46,050 nucleotides of DNA, taken from positions 1 through 46,050 of the forward strand of contig JABAHL010000018.1 of NCBI GenBank assembly GCA_019353055.1, given 5' to 3'. Shown piece after piece: positions 17,999 through 25,634 of the stretch; positions within the stretch are counted from its first letter, which is position 1; each line of letters opens with the position of its first letter. The position numbers and the translations under genes were made by a program. The notes beneath the pieces were generated by a model. That model did not search any database. It was not told the DNA's origin and worked only from the letters and a program-made list of their open reading frames with translations. This stretch comes from Faucicola osloensis_C. Lineage in GTDB: Bacteria > Pseudomonadota > Gammaproteobacteria > Pseudomonadales > Moraxellaceae.

Positions 17999-18877
17999 AT
18001 GGCAAGTTTAAAAGAAATTCGAGCAAAAGTTGCTAGTATTAAAAGTACCCAGAAAATTACTCGTGCCATGCAAATGGTTGCAGCGAGTAAGATGCGACGT
18101 GCTCAAGAACGTATGCAACTAGGTCGTCCTTATGCGGATAGCATGCGTCGAGTGGTTTCTCATCTAGTTAAAGCTTCACCAGACTACAAACATCCTTACC
18201 TATTACCTCGTGCGGTTAATCGTGTTGGCTATATTGTAGTCAGTTCTGACCGTGGTCTTGCAGGTGGTTTGAATATCAACTTATTCAAAAAATTGATGCA
18301 GCACGTTAAACAACAAAAAAGCCAATCGGTTGAAACGCGTTTTGCGGTGATTGGTCAAAAGGGCGTGAGCTTCTTTAAAACATTCGGTGGTACGGTGATT
18401 GCTGCGGAAACTCACTACGGTGACAACCCAAGCTTTGAGCAACTTAGTGTGCCAGTTCAAGTAATGCTTGATGCGTATAATCGTGGCGAAATTGATGAGA
18501 TTTATATGGTGTATAACGAATTCGTTAATGCCATGACCCAAAATCCTAGTGTGCAACGCTTAGTACCGATTGCGGCTGAGTCTTTGGTTGATGAAACGAT
18601 GGCAAATCGTGAACACAGCTGGGACTACATCTATGAGCCAACTACCAAAGAGCTGCTTGATGGTTTGATGGGACGTTATGTTGAATCAATCGTCTATCAA
18701 GGTGTGGTAGAAAATATTGCTTCTGAACAGTCTGCACGTATGGTTGCTATGAAAGCAGCAACGGATAACGCAGGTAACTTAATTAACGAATTACAATTGG
18801 TTTACAACAAGCTGCGTCAAGCGGCGATTACCCGAGAAATTTCGGAAATCGTTGGCGGTGCTGCTGCTGTTTCATAA
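17999..18877 (+). CDS. atpG: F1Fo ATP synthase subunit gamma
   Basis: The 292-residue central rotor shaft of F1. The N-terminal helix begins SLKEIRAKVASIKSTQKIT and the C-terminal helix ends NKLRQAAITREISEIVGGA; both are highly conserved. The central SSDRGLAGGLN segment is also typical. It follows the hairpin-containing gap after atpA and is 25 bases from atpD. Confidence 0.97.
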   Translation: MASLKEIRAKVASIKSTQKITRAMQMVAASKMRRAQERMQLGRPYADSMRRVVSHLVKASPDYKHPYLLPRAVNRVGYIVVSSDRGLAGGLNINLFKKLMQHVKQQKSQSVETRFAVIGQKGVSFFKTFGGTVIAAETHYGDNPSFEQLSVPVQVMLDAYNRGEIDEIYMVYNEFVNAMTQNPSVQRLVPIAAESLVDETMANREHSWDYIYEPTTKELLDGLMGRYVESIVYQGVVENIASEQSARMVAMKAATDNAGNLINELQLVYNKLRQAAITREISEIVGGAAAVS

Positions 18878-18902
18878 TTGACCTACATTCAAGGAGAGCG
18901 TA

Positions 18903-20303
18903 ATGAGTAGCGGTCGTATTGTACAGATTATTGGCGCGGTTATTGACGTTGAATTTGACCGTCAAAGCGTACCAAGAATTTATGATGCCTTAAAAGTTGA
19001 AGGCACAGAAACTACATTAGAAGTACAACAACAATTGGGTGATGGTATCGTACGTACTATTGCCATGGGTTCTACTGAAGGTCTAAAACGTGGTCTACCA
19101 GTTAGCAATACTGGCGCACCAATCTCTGTACCTGTGGGTAAAGGTACCCTAGGTCGTATCATGGATGTTTTAGGACGCCCAATCGACGAAGCAGGTCCGG
19201 TAGAGCATAGCAACACTTGGGCGATTCACCGTGAAGCGCCAAGCTATGATGAACAATCAAATTCTACTGAACTTTTAGAAACGGGTATTAAAGTAATTGA
19301 CTTACTATGCCCATTTGCTAAAGGTGGTAAAGTCGGTCTGTTCGGTGGCGCGGGTGTTGGTAAAACCGTTAACATGATGGAACTTATCAATAACATCGCA
19401 AAAGCACACTCAGGTTTATCGGTATTTGCTGGTGTAGGTGAGCGTACTCGTGAAGGTAATGACTTCTATCACGAGATGAAAGACTCAAACGTACTTGATA
19501 AAGTTGCGATGGTGTATGGTCAGATGAATGAGCCACCAGGAAACCGTTTACGTGTTGCCCTAACAGGTCTAACCATGGCGGAATACTTCCGTGATGAAAA
19601 AGATGAAAACGGTAAAGGTCGTGACGTATTATTGTTCGTTGACAATATTTATCGTTACACGCTAGCGGGTACCGAAGTATCAGCATTGTTAGGTCGTATG
19701 CCATCTGCGGTAGGATATCAGCCAACACTTGCAGAAGAGATGGGTGTACTACAAGAACGTATTACTTCAACCCAAGCAGGTTCTATTACTTCGGTTCAAG
19801 CGGTATATGTTCCTGCCGATGACTTGACTGACCCATCACCCGCGACAACCTTTGCTCACTTAGACGCAACAGTGGTATTGAGCCGTGATATTGCTTCACA
19901 AGGTATTTACCCAGCGGTTGACCCACTAGACTCAACGTCACGTCAGTTAGACCCATTGGTCATTGGTGAGGAGCACTATGCTGTTGCTCGTGGCGTTCAA
20001 GAAGTATTACAACGCTTTAAAGAGTTGAAAGATATTATTGCGATTTTGGGTATGGACGAATTATCAGAAGATGATAAATTAGTAGTGTACCGTGCACGTA
20101 AAATCCAACGTTTCTTGTCACAACCTTTCCATGTTGCAGAGGTATTCACCGGCTCACCAGGTAAATACGTTCCAATCCGTGAAACCATTCAAAGCTTTAA
20201 AGCAATCTTGAATGGTGAGTATGATGACTTGCCAGAACAAGCATTCTACATGAAAGGTGGGATTGAAGAAGTAGTTGCTGCAGCAGAAAAACTACGCGGC
20301 TAA
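18903..20303 (+). CDS. atpD: F1Fo ATP synthase subunit beta
   Basis: The 466-residue catalytic F1 subunit. The Walker A motif GGAGVGKTVNMME, the catalytic Glu in GVGERTREGND, the Walker B region DVLLFVDNIYRYT and the DELSEDDK motif of the DELSEED region are all present. The start follows AAGGAGAG. A 13-bp hairpin separates it from atpC. Confidence 0.98.
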   Translation: MSSGRIVQIIGAVIDVEFDRQSVPRIYDALKVEGTETTLEVQQQLGDGIVRTIAMGSTEGLKRGLPVSNTGAPISVPVGKGTLGRIMDVLGRPIDEAGPVEHSNTWAIHREAPSYDEQSNSTELLETGIKVIDLLCPFAKGGKVGLFGGAGVGKTVNMMELINNIAKAHSGLSVFAGVGERTREGNDFYHEMKDSNVLDKVAMVYGQMNEPPGNRLRVALTGLTMAEYFRDEKDENGKGRDVLLFVDNIYRYTLAGTEVSALLGRMPSAVGYQPTLAEEMGVLQERITSTQAGSITSVQAVYVPADDLTDPSPATTFAHLDATVVLSRDIASQGIYPAVDPLDSTSRQLDPLVIGEEHYAVARGVQEVLQRFKELKDIIAILGMDELSEDDKLVVYRARKIQRFLSQPFHVAEVFTGSPGKYVPIRETIQSFKAILNGEYDDLPEQAFYMKGGIEEVVAAAEKLRG

Positions 20304-20313
20304 TTTCTCAATC

Positions 20314-20348
20314 AAACCCTGTTAATTTAAACTATATTAACAGGGTTT
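20314..20348 (+). other. Intra-operon hairpin between atpD and atpC
   Basis: AAACCCTGTTAAT (20314-20326) pairs perfectly with ATTAACAGGGTTT (20336-20348) around a nine-base loop, with a short T-containing tail. It could be a leaky terminator that lowers epsilon synthesis relative to beta. Confidence 0.75.
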
Positions 20349-20384
20349 TATCAACCTAATTTTGCAATACCATAGGAGAGAACT

Positions 20385-20801
20385 GTGGCAACTTTACAAT
20401 GTAATGTCGTCAGTGCGAAAGAAACTATCTACTCTGGTGAGATTAGCATGTTAATTGCTACTGGTGTAGAAGGTGAAGTCGGTATTTTGCCAGGACATAT
20501 TCCTTTTATTACGCTATTAAAACCAGGTACCATGCAAATCAAAACTAGCAATGGTAATGATGAAATGGTATATGTATCAGGTGGCGTTTTAGAAGTGCAA
20601 CCGCATTTAGTGACGGTATTGGCAGACACAGCAGTACGTGCGAATGACTTAGATGAAGCCAAAATTTTGGAAGCACGTCGTCATGCAGAACAAACCTTGC
20701 AAAATCAAAAAGCTGATATTGATACCTCTGCGGCTTTGGCAGCATTGGCAGAATCTTTGGCACAATTGCAAACCTTACAAAAATTCAAAAACCGTGCCTA
20801 A
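20385..20801 (+). CDS. atpC: F1Fo ATP synthase subunit epsilon
   Basis: A 138-residue regulatory rotor subunit. The N-terminal beta sandwich has the family pattern GVEGEVGILPGHIPFIT, and a C-terminal two-helix inhibitory domain follows (EAKILEARRHAEQTL...). The start is GTG at 20385 with AGGAGAG upstream. It closes the operon and is followed by a good terminator. Confidence 0.96.
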   Translation: MATLQCNVVSAKETIYSGEISMLIATGVEGEVGILPGHIPFITLLKPGTMQIKTSNGNDEMVYVSGGVLEVQPHLVTVLADTAVRANDLDEAKILEARRHAEQTLQNQKADIDTSAALAALAESLAQLQTLQKFKNRA

Positions 20802-20822
20802 TTTTGATTGGGGTGTGTAAAG

Positions 20823-20848
20823 ACAGTGGCTATGACCACTGTTTTTTT
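20823..20848 (+). terminator. atp operon terminator
   Basis: ACAGTGG (20823-20829) pairs with CCACTGT (20836-20842), followed by a T run. It lies 22 bases after the atpC stop. Confidence 0.9.
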
Positions 20849-21183
20849 ATGGCTGCTTAAAGATATAAGTGCTTAAAAAAAGAGTGCTTAAAAATGTGCT
20901 AATTATGTTTTAAACTAAATTTAGCAAAAAATTTTTATCAGTTATTGAACAGATAACATTGTATAATATGCTTTTGCGTCTTGTTATATGTGGTATTTAT
21001 ACTTTTTTATGTTTAGTTACGTTTTAACAATATTAAATTGGCTATTTTTTCGCTAAATTAATTCAATTATATTGTAGTAGTACAGGCAATGCGTAAATTT
21101 TTATTACCTATTGCTGATAGATAAATAAAGATATATTCTGATATAAGTATTGAGAGTATGTATAAAATTTTTTGGAGGAAATT
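20849..21183 (+). promoter_or_regulatory. bfmR upstream region with direct repeats
   Basis: This AT-rich 335-base region has no gene. TGCTTAAA occurs three times, at about 20853, 20869 and 20884, spaced 15-16 bases apart. A TATAAT at 20962-20967 is the best -10 candidate but lacks a good -35. The repeats could be regulator half-sites, perhaps for BfmR itself; this is inference. Confidence 0.4.
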
Positions 21184-21891
21184 ATGTCAGAAGAAGAGTT
21201 GATACCCCGCGTATTGATTGTAGAGGATGATGAGCGTCTTGCCACCTTGACCCAAGATTATTTACGTAAAAATGGTCTGGATGTGGCAATTGAAACTGAC
21301 GGTAACCGTGCGATTCGTCGTATCGTGGCTGAGCAGCCTGATATGGTGGTGCTTGATGTAATGCTGCCAGGTAGTGATGGTTTGACGGTATGTCGTGAAG
21401 TACGTCCTCATTTTCATAATCCTATCTTAATGCTAACCGCGCGTACCGAAGATATGGACCAAGTATTAGGTCTAGAAATGGGTGCGGATGACTATGTGGC
21501 AAAACCGGTGCAACCGCGTGTGTTATTAGCGCGTATTCGTGCGCTATTGCGCCGCTCTGATACAGCACCAACCGATGAAGTGCCGCAGCGCCTTGAGTTT
21601 GGCGATTTGGTCATTGATAACGGCGGTCGTTCGGTCACTTTGAACGATGAGCTTGTTGACTTTACCAGTGCGGAGTATGATTTGTTGTGGTTATTGGCCT
21701 CAAATGCAGGTCGTATCTTATCGCGTGAAGATATTTTTGAACGTCTGCGTGGTATCGAGTATGATGGTCAAGACCGTTCAATTGATGTACGTATTTCTCG
21801 TATCCGTCCAAAAATTGGTGACGATCCCGAAAACCCAAAACGTATCAAAACGGTTCGCAGTAAAGGCTATCTATTCGTCAAAGAAAACTAA
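21184..21891 (+). CDS. bfmR: OmpR-family response regulator, BfmR (RstA-like)
   Basis: A 235-residue two-component regulator. The receiver domain (residues ~8-120) has acidic pocket D15/D16, phospho-acceptor Asp58 in VVLDVMLPG and a conserved DDYVAKP Lys. The C-terminal winged helix contains LVDFTSAEYDLLWLL and RSIDVRISRIRPKIGDD. The sequence closely resembles, from memory, Acinetobacter BfmR, which controls envelope, capsule and biofilm genes. The ATG at 21184 follows GGAGG at 21174-21178; the in-frame TTG at 21172 overlaps that site and is rejected. Its likely kinase, BfmS, is 7.4 kb away, beyond the nitrite/NO genes. Confidence 0.9.
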   Translation: MSEEELIPRVLIVEDDERLATLTQDYLRKNGLDVAIETDGNRAIRRIVAEQPDMVVLDVMLPGSDGLTVCREVRPHFHNPILMLTARTEDMDQVLGLEMGADDYVAKPVQPRVLLARIRALLRRSDTAPTDEVPQRLEFGDLVIDNGGRSVTLNDELVDFTSAEYDLLWLLASNAGRILSREDIFERLRGIEYDGQDRSIDVRISRIRPKIGDDPENPKRIKTVRSKGYLFVKEN

Positions 21892-21916
21892 TTGCTTTTT
21901 TAAAGCAGATAATCAA

Positions 21917-21948
21917 ATAAGTCAGCCTCGTGCTGGCTTATTTTTTTT
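21917..21948 (+). terminator. bfmR terminator
   Basis: ATAAGTCAGC (21917-21926) pairs with GCTGGCTTAT (21932-21941) with one G-T pair, then a T run. It should uncouple bfmR from the downstream norB. Confidence 0.85.
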
Positions 21949-21971
21949 ATACAAAATAGCATTTGGCTATT

Positions 21972-21999
21972 AACATATATTTTATATATATGTTATAAT
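21972..21999 (+). promoter_or_regulatory. NsrR-like operator and -10 of norB
   Basis: A 23-base near-palindrome (21972-21994) begins AACATATATTTT and ends ATATATGTT. It matches the NsrR pattern AA-x-AT-x2-ATTT...AT-x-TT in length and spacing. It abuts a perfect -10 TATAAT (21994-21999), so a bound repressor would block the promoter. The AT-rich composition means chance matches must be considered; the same arrangement at nirK strengthens the call. Confidence 0.65.
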
Positions 22000-22037
22000 T
22001 TCCAATAAGACAATTTAAAAACATACTAGTAACATTA

Positions 22038-22060
22038 TACATGTAAATAAAATACATTTA
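22038..22060 (+). promoter_or_regulatory. Possible second NsrR-like site in the norB leader
   Basis: A 23-base stretch with half-sites ACATGTA and TACATTT matches about 16 of 23 positions of the E. coli NsrR pattern by eye. It lies downstream of the -10 in the leader, where a repressor could act as a roadblock. Confidence 0.35.
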
Positions 22061-22120
22061 ATGATGTTGCAAGTTTCACTTATAAAACCCTCTTAACTTT
22101 TGCTAAAAAGGAAAACGACA

Positions 22121-24445
22121 ATGGGTGAATTTAAACGTCATTGGATAGCCTTGATTGCGATTTTGATTGTCACTTTCTCGCTATTAGGTTGGGGTGGGGT
22201 CGAAATCTATCGTACCACACCGCCTATTCCTGCAAAATTTGTTGACCAATCGGGTCAAGTGGTGATGACCAATGACGATATCTTAAAAGGTCAATCTGCT
22301 TGGCAATCAACAGGCGGTATGCAGCTAGGTTCTGTCTATGGTCATGGTGCCTATCAAGCCCCTGACTGGACGGCAGACTGGTTACATCGTGAGTTAACCA
22401 CTTGGCTGGATATTAAAGCGCAAGCACAATATCAAAAACCGTTCGATCAATTAGGCGTTGAACAAAAAGCACCGCTTGAAGCGGCACTTAAACAGGAATA
22501 CCGCAAAGGTAGCGCGCATAACGCCGCAAACGATACTGTAACCTTGTCACCGACTCGTATCGCGGCGATGGAAAAAACCGCACAATACTATATCGATCTT
22601 TACGGTGATAATCCTGATTTCCAAAAATCGCGTGAAAGTTTCGCGATGAAAGAAAATACCTTGCCTGATCTTACCAAACGTGAGCGTCTTGCTGATTTCT
22701 ACTTTTGGACAGCATGGACCGCATCGGCTGAACGTCCTGAAACAGGCGCCACTTATACCAACAACTGGCCACATGAGCCACTCATTGACAATACACCAAC
22801 CGCTGAAAACGTGATTTGGTCGATTGCCAGTGTGGTATTTTTGATTGCAGGTGTCGGTTTCTTAGTCTGGGGCTGGTCATTCTTACATCATGAAGAAGGC
22901 GAAGTTAAACTTAGCATTCCTAAAAAAGACCCCATCAGCTTAATCGAATTAACCCCTTCACAAAAAGCCTTAGCAAAATATGCCTTCTTGGTGATGGGTT
23001 TATTTATTGCACAGATTTTCTTGGGCGGTTTGATTGCGCACTATACGGTTGAAGGTCAAGATTTCTATGGCATCCATTTATCTGAAATTCTTCCTTATTC
23101 ATTAGCGCGTACTTGGCACATCCAAGCGGTACTATTCTGGGTTGCTACGGCATTCTTAGCAGTCGGTCTATTCGTGACACCAATCCTAAATGGCGGTAAA
23201 GATCCTAAATACCAAAAATTGGGTGTGGACATCCTTTGGGTTGCGTTAATTATTGTGTGCTTAGGCTCATTTGCAGGCCAATACATGGCGATTCATCAAA
23301 TCATGCCTGACAACTTAAACTTCTGGTTTGGTCACCAAGGTTATGAATTTATTGATATCGGTCGTTTCTGGCAGATCTTAAAATGGGTTGGCGTATTATT
23401 TTGGCTGGTATTAATGTTGCGTGGTGGTTTGACCGCGTTCAAAGCAGGCGGCGATAAAAACTTACTATTTATGTTTATTGCTTCAGTGGTCTGTGTTGGT
23501 TTGTTCTACGGTCCAGGGCTACTTTACGGTGAGCACACGCCAATCGCGATTATGGAATACTGGCGCTGGTGGGTGGTTCATCTATGGGTGGAAGGGTTCT
23601 TTGAAGTATTTGCCACCGTTGCGATTGCCTTTATCTTCTTTAACTTAGGGTTGGTGACTCGTCGTACCGCAACTGCTTCATCAATTACTTCTGGTGCGTT
23701 GTTCCTACTCGGCGGTGTTCCTGGTACCTTCCACCACTTATATTTCACAGGTACCACGACCCCAATTATGGCCATCGGTGCGTCATTTTCTGCTTTAGAA
23801 GTCGTACCACTCGTCGTGTTAGGTTATGAGGCGTATGAGCATTGGTCAATGCAACGTCACGCAGATTGGATGGATCGCTTAAAATGGCCTGTGTTATTCT
23901 TCGTTGCGGTGGCATTCTGGAATATGTTAGGTGCGGGTGTGTTTGGCTTTATGATTAATCCACCGATCTCACTATTCTACCTACAAGGCTTAAATACTAC
24001 TGCCGTGCATGCACACGCAGCGTTATTCGGGGTCTATGGATTCCTAGCACTTGGCTTTATCCTACTGGTCATGCGCTACATTCGTCCACAGTACCGCTTT
24101 AATGATCGCTTAATGAAAGTAGGTTTTTGGGGATTGAATCTTGGCTTAGTCGGTATGATTGTGACTAGCTTACTACCAATCGGTATTTATCAAGCCTATG
24201 CGTCCATGACACAAGGTCTATGGTATGCCCGTAGTGAAGGTTTCTTACAACAAGACTTCTTAGAAACCTTACGCTGGATTCGCACCATCAGTGACTTAGT
24301 CTTTATCGCAGGTGGGTGTAGTGTGGCTTGGCAAGTGGTAAAAATGGCATTTAACATCGGTTCGCCTGATGCGGCAGTACCTGTACAGCCTTTTGACACG
24401 GTTGAAGAAAATCCAGACCCTGCCACCCCTGCACATCGTGTATAA
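22121..24445 (+). CDS. norB: Quinol-dependent nitric oxide reductase (qNOR)
   Basis: Single-subunit inner-membrane NO reductase that reduces 2 NO to N2O with electrons from quinol. The ATG at 22121 follows AAGGAA at 22108-22113, giving 774 residues; the in-frame TTG at 22100 precedes that ribosome site and is rejected. After the first membrane helix comes the ~200-residue periplasmic domain typical of qNOR (GQSAWQSTGGMQLGSVYGHG). It is followed by the heme-copper-oxidase-like core with HIQAVLFWVA, the catalytic region WWVVHLWVEGFFEVF, FHHLYFTGTTTP and HAHAALFGVYGF. No norC partner is present, as expected for this class. Together with nirK it prevents NO build-up. An NsrR-like operator covers its promoter. 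Confidence 0.96.
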   Translation: MGEFKRHWIALIAILIVTFSLLGWGGVEIYRTTPPIPAKFVDQSGQVVMTNDDILKGQSAWQSTGGMQLGSVYGHGAYQAPDWTADWLHRELTTWLDIKAQAQYQKPFDQLGVEQKAPLEAALKQEYRKGSAHNAANDTVTLSPTRIAAMEKTAQYYIDLYGDNPDFQKSRESFAMKENTLPDLTKRERLADFYFWTAWTASAERPETGATYTNNWPHEPLIDNTPTAENVIWSIASVVFLIAGVGFLVWGWSFLHHEEGEVKLSIPKKDPISLIELTPSQKALAKYAFLVMGLFIAQIFLGGLIAHYTVEGQDFYGIHLSEILPYSLARTWHIQAVLFWVATAFLAVGLFVTPILNGGKDPKYQKLGVDILWVALIIVCLGSFAGQYMAIHQIMPDNLNFWFGHQGYEFIDIGRFWQILKWVGVLFWLVLMLRGGLTAFKAGGDKNLLFMFIASVVCVGLFYGPGLLYGEHTPIAIMEYWRWWVVHLWVEGFFEVFATVAIAFIFFNLGLVTRRTATASSITSGALFLLGGVPGTFHHLYFTGTTTPIMAIGASFSALEVVPLVVLGYEAYEHWSMQRHADWMDRLKWPVLFFVAVAFWNMLGAGVFGFMINPPISLFYLQGLNTTAVHAHAALFGVYGFLALGFILLVMRYIRPQYRFNDRLMKVGFWGLNLGLVGMIVTSLLPIGIYQAYASMTQGLWYARSEGFLQQDFLETLRWIRTISDLVFIAGGCSVAWQVVKMAFNIGSPDAAVPVQPFDTVEENPDPATPAHRV

Positions 24446-24454
24446 TTGGTCAAT

Positions 24455-24490
24455 AAAAAAACAGAGCATCTAGGATGCTCTGTTTTTTTA
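24455..24490 (+). terminator. norB terminator
   Basis: ACAGAGCATC pairs with GATGCTCTGT around a TAG loop, flanked by A and T tracts extending the stem to 16 pairs. It is a strong terminator that could work in both directions. Confidence 0.93.
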
Positions 24491-24502
24491 TTCAATACGC
24501 AT

Positions 24503-24532
24503 AAAAAAAAGCGCGTTGATTATCGCGCTTTT
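24503..24532 (-). terminator. nsrR terminator
   Basis: AAAAGCGCG (24507-24515) pairs with CGCGCTTTT (24524-24532). Read on the minus strand, a T run follows the stem, just after the nsrR stop. Confidence 0.85.
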
Positions 24533-24549
24533 ACCGCTACTAGCAAAAA

Positions 24550-25146
24550 TCATGATAATAACGCGCGTATCTCTTCAGGATTGCTAACCAAATCAGCGAG
24601 CGAGTAACGATCAAACACGGTTAAAAACGCTTCAATCGCTTCAAACAAGATAGGTTTTAGTTGGCATACGGGCGAGATGACACAACTAGAATAAACGGGC
24701 AGTTGTTCTTTTTTTTCAATCCAATGATGTGGGGCGATGGGAATTTCTTTACTGACTTGGGAGAAATTTACTACACCAATTTGTTCGGCATGGATAGTCA
24801 TATCGGCACTATTCCCCCCATCATCAGTCACCCCGTCATCTTTTTTGGATAAATGATTGCCAAAAAAACAATCGACCATCCCAAAATCAACCTCAGTATG
24901 GCGTAGCACCGTACCGATGTTGATGTCTTTTGGGGCAAACGCAAGGCGAATACCACCGTTTTTGCCGCGTACACTTTCAATGAGTCCAATCTTACTCAGA
25001 TGATGGACGATCTTCGTCAAATGATTCTTAGAGATTTGGTAGCTATCGGCAATCGCTTGAATGTTGCCAAGTTCATGCTGTTTTGGGACGACGGCTAAAT
25101 AAATTAAAGTGCGTAATGCATAGTCACTGTATTGGGTAATTCTCAT
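24550..25146 (-). CDS. nsrR: Rrf2-family nitric oxide sensor NsrR with expanded cluster loop
   Basis: Predicted [Fe-S] repressor that loses DNA binding when NO attacks its cluster. The N-terminal winged helix (MRITQYSDYALRTLIYLA, then KNHLTKIVHHLSKIGLI and GKNGGIRL) is typical of Rrf2/NsrR, and the cluster-associated Asp8 is present. Three Cys are found: Cys93 in MVDCFF, then Cys155 and Cys161 in CVISPVC. The family norm is about five residues between the first and second Cys; here 61 intervene, and the protein is 198 residues rather than ~140-150. The inserted part is acidic, then Ser/His-rich. It is convergent with norB and divergent from nirK, and both of those carry matching operators. 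The weak ribosome site CGAG leaves the start slightly uncertain. Confidence 0.88.
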   Translation of the reverse strand: MRITQYSDYALRTLIYLAVVPKQHELGNIQAIADSYQISKNHLTKIVHHLSKIGLIESVRGKNGGIRLAFAPKDINIGTVLRHTEVDFGMVDCFFGNHLSKKDDGVTDDGGNSADMTIHAEQIGVVNFSQVSKEIPIAPHHWIEKKEQLPVYSSCVISPVCQLKPILFEAIEAFLTVFDRYSLADLVSNPEEIRALLS

Positions 25147-25486
25147 ATTATCTCGGTATCAACTAACATTTAGTTACGAAAAAAAACAACTAGATACATT
25201 ATGAAAAAAAAAGAGTAGATTAAGATGAAAAAAGTTCAGCTTAATTTACCAAGTAGCTTAGAGCAGTTGGGTCAATTGGTCCAATTGGTTTATTAGGATA
25301 ACTGATGAATCCGTATGGTTACAAACGACTTGGTTATTTAATGAGCAGCATAAATTGAATATAACTAACCACATATTATACGCTTTTTTATATTGATAAC
25401 GCGTCCATAATTCTAGTGTAAATTGATGGACTCGGCTAATCTCAAAATAAACTACAAAAACATACAAAATAGATTGATTTTAGAAA
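25147..25486. promoter_or_regulatory. nsrR-nirK divergent control region
   Basis: The long spacer has no gene. Just upstream of nsrR is a perfect dyad AACTAA-CAT-TTAGTT (25161-25175), placed where it could regulate nsrR. Near nirK, TTGAT at 25474-25478 is half of an FNR box (TTGAT-N4-ATCAA) with a poor second half, about 38 bases before the predicted nirK start. The middle is plain AT-rich sequence. Confidence 0.45.
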
Positions 25487-25511
25487 AAGATATATTTAAT
25501 ATATATATTAT
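25487..25511 (+). promoter_or_regulatory. NsrR-like operator and -10 of nirK
   Basis: A 23-base site (25487-25509) begins AAGATATATTTAA and ends ATATATATT. It agrees with the E. coli NsrR pattern at most positions. It overlaps the -10 candidate TATTAT (25506-25511). This nearly copies the layout at norB. Confidence 0.68.
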
Positions 25512-25634
25512 AAGAAAACAGGGTAAATGTGAAGTATCTCAAGTGATTTAAGGGATAGAAACTCACAGCCTCACCTGATGTCTATAGCTAAATATTGTAG
25601 TCAAACATTATAGCCAAGCATAAGGAACGATCCC

